The position numbers and the translations under genes were made by a program. Below the pieces are notes generated by a model that did no database searches, was not told the DNA's origin, and saw only the letters and a program-made list of their open reading frames with translations. Shown here in pieces: positions 1 through 8,622 of a DNA stretch of 35,755 nt. Positions within the stretch are counted from its first letter, which is position 1, and every line of letters begins with the position of its first letter. This stretch comes from an uncultured bacterium (GTDB lineage: Bacteria; Verrucomicrobiota; Lentisphaeria; Victivallales; UBA1829). Location of the stretch: positions 1 to 35,755 of the forward strand of contig CASEYW010000128.1 of assembly GCA_949292215.1 (NCBI GenBank), in the 5' to 3' direction.

Positions 1-312
1 CAATGTCGTAAAACTTTTTTCGACTTTCTTAACTCAATTCTTATCTACGATCATCACCTTTTTCAGGCGCAGACTCATATTCTAGCACACTTCTGCGTTT
101 TGTCAAATCATTTTCCCGAAAAAAATCAAAAATACTTCCCCGCCCTCTTCAACATACACTCAACTCATCGAACAAAATGCCCACTCTACCGGGATTTCCT
201 CTTCCTTGTGCTTGCGCGCCATGACTCCCGCGGCCAGCTTTTTCAGCGGAACCGAACCAGGTCAACAACCTCCACCGTGATGTGATCTCGTTGAAAAGAG
301 CTTCTTTCAAGG
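1..312. other. Gene-poor left edge, possible degenerate coding remnant
   Basis: I see no convincing gene here. The ends are AT-rich, but roughly 180-290 is GC-richer and coding-like on the minus strand. A 20-codon minus ORF at about 163-222 begins MARKHKEEEIPVEW, preceded by GGGAG, and ends at an in-frame stop. It resembles the charged leader that often precedes the pseudopilin hydrophobic helix in this kind of genome, but no helix follows. A decayed gene start or a small dispersed repeat are both possible. A plus-strand ORF at 100-285 has low-complexity, unrecognisable sequence and I do not consider it a gene. Confidence 0.4.
79..106 (-). promoter_or_regulatory. sigma70-type promoter reading off the left edge
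   Basis: On the minus strand a TTGACA -35 (101-106) is followed after 16 bases by a TAGAAT -10 (79-84). Transcription would start near position 72 and run leftward out of the window, so the target gene is not visible. It lies downstream of the 313-843 gene on the same strand and so belongs to another transcription unit. Confidence 0.6.
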
Positions 313-843
313 TTATTTCAGGAAAAAAATTTTATCAAGCAACTTAAACTTTTGCTTCAAGTTTTCCTGCTCTTGCGGATTCAGACGCTTTATCAGGGGA
401 ACTAATGAAGAATACGATGCGTTTTGCATTGAAATGGTTCGAACCTGAAAATCTGCAAAAAGCACATTAATACATCCTCGATGATTGTTGATACGGTCAA
501 AAATCACGGGCATCTCCGGGGATACCGTCTTTGTGTTCAGCCTCTCTCCGATATACACATAATGAAATTGTTTGGATGGACATAATAATACAAGATTGTC
601 ATTCAACAGTCCTTTTCGCAACAGATCTTCAAGCTCTCCAGGAAATGCTCCGGCATTTTGTTCCGTATATGTTTTCAAGGAAGAACCGAGTATACTGAGT
701 TTTTCGCTGCACTCCTGCAGGAGAATACGCCCCTCGCTATCGTCCTCATTTTCCTGTCCCAGCAGAAAAAAAGCAATTGCGGCAACGAGAATCAGTCCCC
801 ATGCACCGCAAGTCGTAAGCAGTATCGAAAATCGTTTATTCAT
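313..843 (-). CDS. Small membrane-anchored pseudopilin-like protein
   Basis: This 176-aa protein has one N-terminal membrane helix (about residues 7-28, ILLTTCGAWGLILVAAIAFFL) after a short basic start, then a soluble domain. It lacks the usual FTLIELL prepilin cleavage motif. Its C-terminal half keeps a degenerate H-X9-DG-like signature (NNHRGCINVLFADF, with DF for DG), and the stretch near residues 60-90 (FPGELEDLLRKGLL...CPSK) resembles minor pseudopilins of this group. Its ATG overlaps the stop codon of the upstream gene as ATGA, so the two are probably translationally coupled and may act together. The pseudopilin-like assignment is inference; a bitopic membrane protein of other function is possible. 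Confidence 0.65.
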   Translation of the reverse strand: MNKRFSILLTTCGAWGLILVAAIAFFLLGQENEDDSEGRILLQECSEKLSILGSSLKTYTEQNAGAFPGELEDLLRKGLLNDNLVLLCPSKQFHYVYIGERLNTKTVSPEMPVIFDRINNHRGCINVLFADFQVRTISMQNASYSSLVPLIKRLNPQEQENLKQKFKLLDKIFFLK

Positions 844-2351
844 GTTACACCATTTCTGGAGGTTATGATCGGAAACGTGTCAATCCGTTCAATTCCATTC
901 CGGGAAAGAACGATGCGGTAACGCGCATAAGTATCCTCCCTCCCCTCCATGCCGTATTTGATAATGATATTGATATGATAGACTCGCTTCCCGGGAACTG
1001 TCCGAATCCCGCCTTTCTCATCCGGAAGAAACACTTCACGAAACGGATTATCCATTTTCCAGAGGAATTTTCCGACATTCAGACGCATAATATCAACAAT
1101 GCCGTCCACGTTGAAATCCGCAAACAGATTCCGGCAGATTCCTGACGAGAGCGCAACATGTTTTCTGGCAAGAATGACGGATTCTCCGAAACCGCCGTTG
1201 ACCATCTCCGCCATAAATTCACGATGGCGGACTCTTAAAATCCCTGGATCGACCCGCAACTCGTTGACAAATGCAACACTCTCCTTGCAGACACCGACTT
1301 TTTTCCCTAATCCACTGCGGATATCCGTCTTGAAATCGTAAATGAAACGTCTGACTCGAGCCTGAAGAAAAACTTTCAGGCAATCCTTGATCCGATCCTT
1401 TCCCACGTAAGAGACAACAACGATCAGGAAAAAAAGAATGGAAAGTTCACTGAACAGAAGGCGCTGCGTTAAAAATGTAATCACAGTGGCAAAGGCCATC
1501 GCGATTCCAGCGGCAATCCCGAATACCAGATTCTCCAGAAACACTCCGTTGCGACGGGTTGTCGTTTTCAGGAAAAGAACACTTGCCATCACCTTCTTCA
1601 GAGAACTTTCACGGTAAATCAGTTCCTCGTTGTCACCTTCCGGATCGGGAATGGATGGATAGCCGCGGGCTTTCCGATAGGCAATCTCTTCGCGAAGCAT
1701 CGTCACGAGACACTCTTTGATATCACCGAGACACGCCTCAGCGCATTCTGTATTCAGGAATTGCCATGATTTATAGCGATATTTATCTGCCGTTATACTG
1801 AGAAATTCATCCACACGATTGAAAAATTCCAGCGCTGCAGCTGATGTCTCCGGAGTCTCCACGATGATCCGGAGAGCACGGAATTTTTCCAGGACCATTT
1901 CTGATGAAGCAAGATAATTTTCAATCAGAGTCCTGAAATTGAGGCTGGCAACAGAGCGTTCCAGAAAAAGTTCCTCATCCCGGAGGGCACTGCGCATAAT
2001 GGAACAGAACATCTTCAGTCGTTCTGTATACGAGTTGCATCCTTTCTTTTCTTCCGGATGCTCCGCAAGACGGCGCATGGCAAGTTCCAGTTTATACAGC
2101 GGAGATTCTTCTCCGATAGCCATCTCTCGCAGGAGAACCACCGGAGTCTTGAACCGGATATACTCCTGCATGTCCGCATAAAAATCCGCCTTTGTGTACG
2201 ATGCTGGCGAAAGCCCCAGGCTCCCCGGAAAAAAAAGATAGGTATCTACATGATACGCATTCACGCCCCGCTCTCTGTCAAGCGGATAGGTGAATTTCAT
2301 TTCCAGCTGGTACTTGTCGTGAAGTTTAAACGTTTCCGAGAGAGTTTCCAT
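840..2351 (-). CDS. Unrecognised 503-aa protein with a central two-helix membrane hairpin
   Basis: I do not recognise the family. Residues 1-270 are soluble and mostly alpha-helical, with a striking early tract (YHVDTYLFFPGSLGLSPASY at about 33-52). Two membrane helices follow at about 273-297 and 302-317, separated by a very short turn, so both soluble domains should lie on the same side of the membrane, probably the cytoplasm given the flanking basic residues (TTTRRNG before, KDRIKD after). The C-terminal 185 residues are mixed alpha/beta. There is no signal peptide, nucleotide-binding loop or obvious catalytic motif. The start has only a weak ribosome binding site (CCGGAA). It shares a 4-base ATGA overlap with the downstream pseudopilin-like gene. 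Confidence 0.75.
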   Translation of the reverse strand: METLSETFKLHDKYQLEMKFTYPLDRERGVNAYHVDTYLFFPGSLGLSPASYTKADFYADMQEYIRFKTPVVLLREMAIGEESPLYKLELAMRRLAEHPEEKKGCNSYTERLKMFCSIMRSALRDEELFLERSVASLNFRTLIENYLASSEMVLEKFRALRIIVETPETSAAALEFFNRVDEFLSITADKYRYKSWQFLNTECAEACLGDIKECLVTMLREEIAYRKARGYPSIPDPEGDNEELIYRESSLKKVMASVLFLKTTTRRNGVFLENLVFGIAAGIAMAFATVITFLTQRLLFSELSILFFLIVVVSYVGKDRIKDCLKVFLQARVRRFIYDFKTDIRSGLGKKVGVCKESVAFVNELRVDPGILRVRHREFMAEMVNGGFGESVILARKHVALSSGICRNLFADFNVDGIVDIMRLNVGKFLWKMDNPFREVFLPDEKGGIRTVPGKRVYHINIIIKYGMEGREDTYARYRIVLSRNGIERIDTFPIITSRNGVT

Positions 2352-2390
2352 GAATTTCCGGCATCCAGATTCCAGTTTCGCCCGGTTTTA

Positions 2391-2418
2391 ACAATACAGC
2401 AGAAAACAGGACTTTCAA
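2391..2418 (-). promoter_or_regulatory. Possible promoter for the 840-2351 / 313-843 pair
   Basis: On the minus strand TTGAAA (2413-2418) is followed after 16 bases by TATTGT (2391-2396), about 40 bases before the start at 2351. It sits in the 123-base gap after the 2475-5849 gene and would make the downstream pair an independent unit. The match is moderate. Confidence 0.35.
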
Positions 2419-2474
2419 GCAGGATGCCGGGAAATCAGGGAATTATCAAGTCACTCCGAGCTGTGAAACAGCCA

Positions 2475-5400
2475 TTACTCCGCATTTCGAAGAGGAATCC
2501 GGTAAACATGCCGTTCCAGGGAGCCGAAAGAATCTGTTATGCTGCCACTCCGGGAAATCACGCTTCTGTTTTCAAAGAGAACGGAAGCCGGATGACTCCC
2601 CTTTTCCTTTCCGGCAGTAATGGTAATCTCTTTCAGCGGAGAATAGGAAAGATTTTGTGCAATCAGATAGACCGCATCCCGGAACCGATATGCCGAACAG
2701 ATGACCTGCGTATGATTGGTGGCAACAGGAAGCTTTTCTCCGTAATAAAGGACGTCGGTCAGTCTCCGGACTTCCGAAATAATACCTGCTGTGCCGAACC
2801 AGAGGACATTGGAATTCGGACGATCCTGAAAAAACTGAAACATACGCAATCCATGAATCAATCCCCCATAGATCATGGCGGAAAGTTCCCGGACCGTGGG
2901 CTCTCTGGAGCCGCCCTCCCCCGAACCATTGTAATACTGAATCCAGGCGCCGCCGACCGCGGGACTCCTCTTCCCGCGAATATGGTCCATGATGGATTTT
3001 GCTCCGTTGCAGAACGCCGAAACCCCTTTCGTATCGCGAATTGTATACAGTGAAGCGCTGACAATATCAAAATTTTCCACGCCCCCATATACATGACCAC
3101 CATGGAAGACATTGCCGAATACAGGACGCCCGTCCCCGTTCCGGAGCAATCCGCAGACCTTTCGGATATCCTCCTCTTTTTTCGGAAATTTTCCTTTTTC
3201 CCAGCTCCCGTAGATTTCATCCAAAGACGCCCATGCCAGAATACAGGGAAGATCCCTGAGTGCGTTTTGCGCCTCCGCGTGAGTCCCCAGAATCTCTTCC
3301 AACGGGAACTCCCGCGAACTCCAGATGTTTCTGCTGCTCTTCCCGTACAACAGTTGCGGAATGACAAAAAGACCTTTTTTTCCGATCGCCTCAATGTCGT
3401 TTCTCTGCTTGTCAAATGTGTAGGCATGCTGTTCCGAAGGTCGCTTGCCGATGTTCCACAAGTAAACCGTATCAAAACCGATCGCTTTCACTTCGTCGAT
3501 CGTTCCCGGAAAACGGGGATAGAGAGTATAGGACAACACAAAGGGAATCCACGGTTTTCCGTCAACGGCTAGCATGTGTTTTTCTCCGTTGAGTAACACA
3601 CGTCCATTCTCTTTCCGGGAAGCCGGAGAAAGAAGTTTTTCAGGCTTCCGGAGTTCCGGAATTCTATTCTCCGTCCGGTTGGGCCCGATCCGCAGCCGGG
3701 CCAGATCATTGATATCCGTCCCGTTCAGGTAAACGATCTCTTTTTCCCGTTCCGAGGTTCCCCGGCTGATCCGCATCAGATTAAAGCCCCATACTTCGGC
3801 AGCTTTGCGGTCTCCGGCCGCGCTCTGGAGAGGGATTTCAAGGGCAGCATCCCACTCGCCTGCGTTCCGGATGTTTTTTACAGAAAACGGAAATTTCGAT
3901 TCGGTTTTTCCATCTGCGAACACCTTGAAATCGGAATAATTGGTATTCTCTTTTTCCGGGACCCCTAGAAAACGCAGTGTAATGGAATCACCGGGCGAAA
4001 CAGCAGAGACTCCTGTACAGCGGATCCGGACCGCCAGACATTCATCCCGGCGGGAAATCGTCAGCGTCGCAGGAATTCGTCCCGGAATCCGGATCGGGCT
4101 GCCGTCAGACTCCAGCATCGGCACACCCGAAGGGAAAAACGGTTCCCGCTGAACATTCCAGGAGAACTCATTGCAAACTTCCCGGTCGCTTTTCGCATAA
4201 GGGAACGCTTTTTCTCCGGGAGTCAGCATCACCGCGTCAAGGGCGACACCCGTTCCTCCTTGATCCGAGAAGCCCATTACCGATCGTTTGCCGGGAGAAT
4301 CAAAAGTTGCTGTAAATGTCTTCCATTGATTTGTAAGCGGGAACGTCTGCTGAAATCCGCCCCAGAAGACCCGGAGCGTTCCGCTTTCCTGATGACTTTT
4401 CGCATGAAAGGAGAGCGAGACTTTCCGTGTTCCGGAAGAGAACTCGGGATAGATCAGATAGGTATGGTTGCTCAGGAACAGATGCCGGATGCCGTGCGGA
4501 CTGTTTTTTTTTTCGATTTTCAGCTGATTTCCCCACGGACGAGGATCCTTTTTCCACCAGGGTTCCCCGATCCCGTTGTAAATTCCGTCCGGGAGATCGG
4601 GATTCGTCGTGATTTCAAAGGAGCCGTTGTAAATCAAATTCTCCCCCGGCGACGGGGTATAGGAAAAGAGGTTCTTTCCCTGCCGATACTCTTCCGGAGA
4701 ACACTCCACCAGTTCCAGATGATCGAACCAGGCACTCCCGCTGGTGCCGAGAACATAGAGTCCAATCCAGAATTTCAGGTTTCTGCTGTCCGTTTTGAAA
4801 TATCTGGTCTGGCGTGTCCAGTTCTGCCTTCCGCCGCGCAGAATGGCGGTGGCGGCACGTTTGCGCCAGTCGTTGTTTTCCGGGAAGACAATCGCCATCA
4901 CGCCTTCGGAATAGGGTCCGTAGGCGGTTGCTTTGGGAACCAGACTGTCTGTATCGCATTTCAGGGATGCACTGAAACGATAGCAGGTATTGGGTCGTAA
5001 TTCAATTCCACGCTGGAAAACATAGGTTCCATGAGCACCGGAACCGTCAAAGCGGGCGCTGTAATTGCCGTGGACGGAATCCTCCGAACGAATAATTCCG
5101 GGAGAAAATTCAGCAATGGCGCCCGTTTTGTCCACCTCTTCAAACGAAGGATTCCGAATCAGATTCACCTGATTTTTTTGTCCTTTCAAGGAACGGATCC
5201 GCTTTTCAGCCTCCTGACGGAACCACGCCGGAGCCTGCGGGAGATTCAAAATCAATTCATAGGATTTCAGAGCCTCTTTCACGTCTCCGGTTTTCTGATG
5301 GCAGCGTCCGAGCCCGAAATAAGCCTGGACTTTCTCCGACACACCGGTTCCTTTCGGATCGGAAATAACGGATCGGTACAATGCAACAGCTTCCGCCGTG

Positions 5401-5849
5401 TTTCGTTCCAGAAGCAGATTGGCAAGAACGAGTTTTGTCTGAATTTCGCTCCAATCTCCTGCCTTTTGGGCAATTCCTTTCCGATAGTACTCAATGGCTT
5501 TCTCATAAGCGCCCCGTTTCTGAAACAGGAAACCAAGGGACTTGAAACCGATCGTCCGAATGCGCGGAGACGCATTTTCCAGCAGAAGAATTGATTGGAG
5601 TTTCTGCTCGCACTCCCCGATTTTTTTCTCTTTCTCAAGAACCTCCGCGGATTTCAGGATGGCACAAGTTTTCTCCCATGGATTTTTTGCCAGTTTTTCC
5701 GCTTCAGCGAAACAGGCTTCCGCGTCGGAATAATTCGATTTCAACAGTGCTTTGTTTCCTGCATCAAGGGCCTCCTTGCTGGAGTTGAATCCGGACAGAA
5801 GCGCTGGAAGCATCCAGAGAGCGGAGAGCAGCAGAGGTGTAAGTTTCAT
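2475..5849 (-). CDS. Secreted TPR / multi-CBM / TIM-barrel glycosidase-like protein
   Basis: A 1124-aa protein with a cleavable-type signal peptide (residues 1-20). Residues 25-225 hold TPR-like repeats (AEACFAEAEKLAKNPWEK, AYEKAIEYYRKGI, VKEALKSYELIL). Two jelly-roll CBM_4_9-like modules begin at NLIRNPSFEE (about 229) and NLIYNGSFEI (about 404). A further beta domain at about 560-720 resembles CBM9/DOMON sugar-binding domains. Residues 750-1060 look like a TIM barrel (IDEVKAIGFDTVYLWN), with a possible acid/base Glu in WASLDE (E878), then a C-terminal beta domain. TPRs fused to carbohydrate-binding modules are unusual. It lies 19 bases after the pseudopilin gene in a LacI-led operon and has AAGGATG as ribosome binding site. 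Export and a carbohydrate role are well supported; enzymatic activity and substrate are inference. Confidence 0.8.
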   Translation of the reverse strand: MKLTPLLLSALWMLPALLSGFNSSKEALDAGNKALLKSNYSDAEACFAEAEKLAKNPWEKTCAILKSAEVLEKEKKIGECEQKLQSILLLENASPRIRTIGFKSLGFLFQKRGAYEKAIEYYRKGIAQKAGDWSEIQTKLVLANLLLERNTAEAVALYRSVISDPKGTGVSEKVQAYFGLGRCHQKTGDVKEALKSYELILNLPQAPAWFRQEAEKRIRSLKGQKNQVNLIRNPSFEEVDKTGAIAEFSPGIIRSEDSVHGNYSARFDGSGAHGTYVFQRGIELRPNTCYRFSASLKCDTDSLVPKATAYGPYSEGVMAIVFPENNDWRKRAATAILRGGRQNWTRQTRYFKTDSRNLKFWIGLYVLGTSGSAWFDHLELVECSPEEYRQGKNLFSYTPSPGENLIYNGSFEITTNPDLPDGIYNGIGEPWWKKDPRPWGNQLKIEKKNSPHGIRHLFLSNHTYLIYPEFSSGTRKVSLSFHAKSHQESGTLRVFWGGFQQTFPLTNQWKTFTATFDSPGKRSVMGFSDQGGTGVALDAVMLTPGEKAFPYAKSDREVCNEFSWNVQREPFFPSGVPMLESDGSPIRIPGRIPATLTISRRDECLAVRIRCTGVSAVSPGDSITLRFLGVPEKENTNYSDFKVFADGKTESKFPFSVKNIRNAGEWDAALEIPLQSAAGDRKAAEVWGFNLMRISRGTSEREKEIVYLNGTDINDLARLRIGPNRTENRIPELRKPEKLLSPASRKENGRVLLNGEKHMLAVDGKPWIPFVLSYTLYPRFPGTIDEVKAIGFDTVYLWNIGKRPSEQHAYTFDKQRNDIEAIGKKGLFVIPQLLYGKSSRNIWSSREFPLEEILGTHAEAQNALRDLPCILAWASLDEIYGSWEKGKFPKKEEDIRKVCGLLRNGDGRPVFGNVFHGGHVYGGVENFDIVSASLYTIRDTKGVSAFCNGAKSIMDHIRGKRSPAVGGAWIQYYNGSGEGGSREPTVRELSAMIYGGLIHGLRMFQFFQDRPNSNVLWFGTAGIISEVRRLTDVLYYGEKLPVATNHTQVICSAYRFRDAVYLIAQNLSYSPLKEITITAGKEKGSHPASVLFENRSVISRSGSITDSFGSLERHVYRIPLRNAE

Positions 5850-5868
5850 TGTTCATCCTTGTTTGTTT

Positions 5869-6555
5869 TTATGGTTGCCAGTATTTTGCATCCCGGTAAA
5901 TACGCGGATCCACCGAAGCAGCATGCATATCAAGAAAGACCGTATTATTGTAAAATCCCCCATGGAAACATCGCTGCTCAATGGAAGGCCACGAAAAATC
6001 GCCGGTTGCCGCATACTGCAGTTCAAACAAACGATTGTGATACGTGCTTGAACCGCTCCGGTACTGGTAAAATTCGGAAAACAGAATCATGGACGCGTGA
6101 CGTTTCAACTGATGCAGTTTGTACTTCGGAAGTCCTGAATACTCCCCATCCCCGGTGGTCACAATCGTCAGCTTCTGATTCAGCGTGTAAGATCGGCGAT
6201 AGGTGTTCCGGATATCGGAAGGACAGCAGAAAATGGATTTCCTGTACATCATCTGATCGGCAAAGCGAGCCACGGGAATCCGGGACAGATATCCCCACAG
6301 GAGCACATCCCATCCATGGTTTTTCTCCGGCTCCCAGATCGGGGATTTCGCCACGCCGGGAACGATCCACTCTTGATTGTCCCCGATGTATTGGGCATGC
6401 GCAAGCGCAATCTGCTTCTCCTGCGAGATACACGTAATTCTGGAGGAGCTCTCCCGTGCCCGATTCAACGCCGGAAGAAGCAGTGATGCAAGTATTGAAA
6501 TAATTGCAACAACGACTAGAAGTTCAATTATTGTAAAATAAAGTCGGCATTTCAT
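5869..6555 (-). CDS. Prepilin-type N-terminal cleavage/methylation protein (H-X9-DG-like pseudopilin)
   Basis: A 228-aa pseudopilin. The start [15 protein letters not shown] carries the type IV prepilin peptidase motif, with Phe at +1 and Glu at +5, followed by the hydrophobic helix ([20 protein letters not shown]). The C-terminal part keeps a degenerate H-X9-DG block ([15 protein letters not shown]). I chose the ATG at 6555 rather than one 17 codons upstream because an AGGAAAGGAAC ribosome binding site sits just before it, inside the last codons of the lacI gene. It is between a LacI regulator and a giant secreted glycosidase-like protein in one operon. The family is processed at the inner membrane and forms or joins type II secretion/type IV pilus-like fibres; the specific partner here is unknown. 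Confidence 0.9.
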   Translation of the reverse strand: MKCRLYFTIIELLVVVAIISILASLLLPALNRARESSSRITCISQEKQIALAHAQYIGDNQEWIVPGVAKSPIWEPEKNHGWDVLLWGYLSRIPVARFADQMMYRKSIFCCPSDIRNTYRRSYTLNQKLTIVTTGDGEYSGLPKYKLHQLKRHASMILFSEFYQYRSGSSTYHNRLFELQYAATGDFSWPSIEQRCFHGGFYNNTVFLDMHAASVDPRIYRDAKYWQP

Positions 6556-6559
6556 TTGA

Positions 6560-7564
6560 TCAGTTCCTTTCCTGTTCGCGAGCGACACTCGCTGAGTTTC
6601 TTTCAATCAGCCGGACAGGAAGAATCCGGTGTTCCGGTTGTCGGCTTCTCCCGTAAATCTTATCCAGAAGGAGTTCCGCTGCGGCTTTTCCGACCTCGAA
6701 ACCATCCTGCCGGATTGTAGTCAGCTCCGGTTCGAGCAGTCCGGCAAGAGCAAGATCGGCATAGCCGACCACGCTGATCTCATCCGGAATCTTCCGTCCT
6801 GCGGCACGAATGAGTTTATAGAGATGTGCCGCCAGAACATCGTTGTGAGGGAAGACTGCCGTCGGAGCATCGGGGGACTGGAAGCGGCGGATCAGATCGT
6901 CGTCGGTAACGGTATTCCAGTTCCACAGTTCACAGACGGCGCCTCGCATCTCCACGGCATTGCGGAACGAGACCATCCGCAATCCGGGATTGGAGGGGAG
7001 CCAGTAGAGGGAAAATCGGCGATGTCCGAGAGCTAGCAGATGTTCCGCAAGGAGGCGTCCGCCGTTTTCGTCGTCGGTCTCCACGGAATCGATCTCCGGA
7101 GGAAACCCCAGCGGCCTGTCGATGACGACGACCGGCAGTTTCATCCGGGCGATCTCGAACTTCTCGTTCCGGTTCAGATCACGCGGCAGATCAATCATAA
7201 TCATGCCATCCACACGATGATCAATCAGCATTTGAAGCGTCTGCAGATTGGATGTTTCCGTGAGAACCTCCTGATAGATAGCCAGATACGAATGTTTCAG
7301 CATTTCATTCTGGATCCCCCGGAAAATCGCGGCGAAATAGTCGATGTTGAGCGAATGAATCATCACACCGACGCTCTGCGTCCGGTTGCCGAAACTCGCC
7401 GCGGAAGCACGGTTCGGGCGATAGTTGTATTTCTCCGCAAGCCGCAGAATCTCTTCCGCAGTCTTTCCGTTCACCCGCGACCGGTTGGAAAACGCCCGCG
7501 AAATCGAAGCCGGAGAAAAGCCAGTAATCCGGGCAAACTCCTTGATATTCATGATTTCTGACAT
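6560..7564 (-). CDS. LacI-family transcriptional regulator
   Basis: A 334-aa LacI/GalR repressor. The N-terminal HTH and hinge region ([21 protein letters not shown], then [10 protein letters not shown]) is canonical. Residues about 60-330 form the periplasmic-binding-protein-like effector domain ([68 protein letters not shown]), so it should bind a sugar. The start at 7564 has GGGAGAA upstream; an internal ATG at 7552 is the alternative. It is the first gene of an operon with a pseudopilin and a 1124-aa secreted protein. Its promoter carries a LacI-type palindrome, so autorepression and sugar induction of the cassette are likely. Confidence 0.95.
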   Translation of the reverse strand: MSEIMNIKEFARITGFSPASISRAFSNRSRVNGKTAEEILRLAEKYNYRPNRASAASFGNRTQSVGVMIHSLNIDYFAAIFRGIQNEMLKHSYLAIYQEVLTETSNLQTLQMLIDHRVDGMIMIDLPRDLNRNEKFEIARMKLPVVVIDRPLGFPPEIDSVETDDENGGRLLAEHLLALGHRRFSLYWLPSNPGLRMVSFRNAVEMRGAVCELWNWNTVTDDDLIRRFQSPDAPTAVFPHNDVLAAHLYKLIRAAGRKIPDEISVVGYADLALAGLLEPELTTIRQDGFEVGKAAAELLLDKIYGRSRQPEHRILPVRLIERNSASVAREQERN

Positions 7565-7587
7565 TCCAAACGGTTCTCCCTGATTTT

Positions 7588-7603
7588 TGGAAACTAATTT
7601 CCA
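7588..7603. promoter_or_regulatory. LacI-type palindromic operator
   Basis: TGGAAACTAATTTCCA is a 16-base inverted repeat with perfect 6-base arms around a CTAA centre. It lies at or just after the predicted transcription start of the lacI operon, between the -10 box and the ribosome binding site, a classic position for repression. Binding by the adjacent LacI protein is inferred. Confidence 0.6.
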
Positions 7604-7611
7604 TTTTTTTC

Positions 7612-7640
7612 ATTATACTCTATTTTATATTTTTTGTCAA
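7612..7640 (-). promoter_or_regulatory. Consensus sigma70 promoter of the lacI-pseudopilin-glycosidase operon
   Basis: On the minus strand TTGACA (7635-7640) and TATAAT (7612-7617) are both exact consensus hexamers separated by the optimal 17 bases in an A/T-rich spacer. Such strength suits a promoter held off by a repressor, and a LacI-type palindrome follows it immediately. Confidence 0.85.
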
Positions 7641-7691
7641 TAGGGAAAGTAAAAAAAACAGGAAAATAAAATGCCCGGAAGAAGGGAAAAA

Positions 7692-7719
7692 TTGCAAAAG
7701 AAAAATCCGGGATTATATT
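7692..7719 (+). promoter_or_regulatory. Promoter of the PocR/AraC regulator
   Basis: TTGCAA (7692-7697), 16 bases, then TATATT (7714-7719), 23 bases before the start codon at 7743. The short leader contains CCGGAG as ribosome binding site. Confidence 0.5.
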
Positions 7720-7742
7720 GTGCGTGAATACCGGAGTGTTTC

Positions 7743-8582
7743 ATGAAACTGTCATCCGTTCTTCGATACATTGAAAAAGAGACGGGAGCCGTAGCCAGCG
7801 TCCACATTCTGCATCCAGCATTTCTGGACTGCTCCGCTCTCCGTCTGGAACCGGATCAATCTCTCCACCACGGTGAATTCTGCCGATTCAACAAGATGCA
7901 CGGAGAGATCAAGGCATGTATCAAAAACAAAGCAAAGAGCCTGGAGATTGCCTCCAGAGGAAGAAGTTTCTCCGGAGTATGTCCGTTTGGAATCTGGGAT
8001 TACGTCCGTCCCGTTCTGATTGAGGGAAAACTGATTGCAGTTCTCTATCTCGGTGGATTCCGAAAAGAAGTTCCTGCAAGGGAATCCGGAAAAGCCCCTC
8101 TCATGGAAAGTGTTGCGGGAACGAAAGAAAAAGAGCTGCGTCAGTATGCCGATTTTCTGGAACGTTTCATCCGGATTGAAATCGGAATCTGGAGCCGGAC
8201 AGGGGGAGCTAAGGGAAAACAGCGGACGCCGGAATATTATGTCCGGAACAGTCTCTTTTTCATCGATTGCAATTTTTCCAAAGACATTTCCGTGGAAGAT
8301 GCCGCGGAAACGCTCCGGGTCACACCGAATTATCTGGGAGAACAGATCAAGAAACACACCGGAAAAAGTTTCCGACTGATTCTGAACGAACGGCGCATCC
8401 GGGAAGCCGAAGTATATCTGAGACTCCATAAGGAGCTTTCTGTGTCCCGCATTGCAAATCTCTGCGGATTCAATGACAGCAACTACTTTGCCACAGTATT
8501 CCGCAAATACAAGGGGACCACGCCGCGCGGATACCGGAACGCCGGAGATGCTCCAGAACTGCCGCATCCGCCAACCGCTTGA
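7743..8582 (+). CDS. AraC-family regulator with PocR-type sensory domain
   Basis: A 279-aa regulator. Residues about 5-130 match the PocR ligand-binding domain: spaced cysteines (C47, C59, C80) and the signature VCPFGIWDYVRPVLIEGKLIAVLYLGGF. Residues about 165-270 form the double-HTH AraC DNA-binding domain (ISVEDAAETLRVTPNYLGEQIKKHTG; VSRIANLCGFNDSNYFATVFRKYKGTTPRGYR). PocR itself senses 1,2-propanediol in diol-utilising bacteria; related domains bind varied small molecules, so the ligand here is unknown. The gene stands alone, divergent from the lacI operon and convergent with the antiporter gene 40 bases downstream, so its target is not obvious. Confidence 0.9.
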   Translation: MKLSSVLRYIEKETGAVASVHILHPAFLDCSALRLEPDQSLHHGEFCRFNKMHGEIKACIKNKAKSLEIASRGRSFSGVCPFGIWDYVRPVLIEGKLIAVLYLGGFRKEVPARESGKAPLMESVAGTKEKELRQYADFLERFIRIEIGIWSRTGGAKGKQRTPEYYVRNSLFFIDCNFSKDISVEDAAETLRVTPNYLGEQIKKHTGKSFRLILNERRIREAEVYLRLHKELSVSRIANLCGFNDSNYFATVFRKYKGTTPRGYRNAGDAPELPHPPTA

Positions 8583-8622
8583 AAGGAACCAGAGCTTCCG
8601 TTCGGAAAAAATTCAGGAAACT

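Noticed and set aside
2058..3053. 331-aa plus-strand open frame
   Set aside because: Antisense to the 840-2351 and 2475-5849 genes; no recognisable domain, and the minus-strand frames have signal peptide, TPR and CBM patterns.
8590..8622. TTCCG/CGGAA hairpin between convergent genes as a terminator
   Set aside because: Only a 5-bp stem; the A-run follows on the plus strand, so the T-run precedes rather than follows it on the minus strand.
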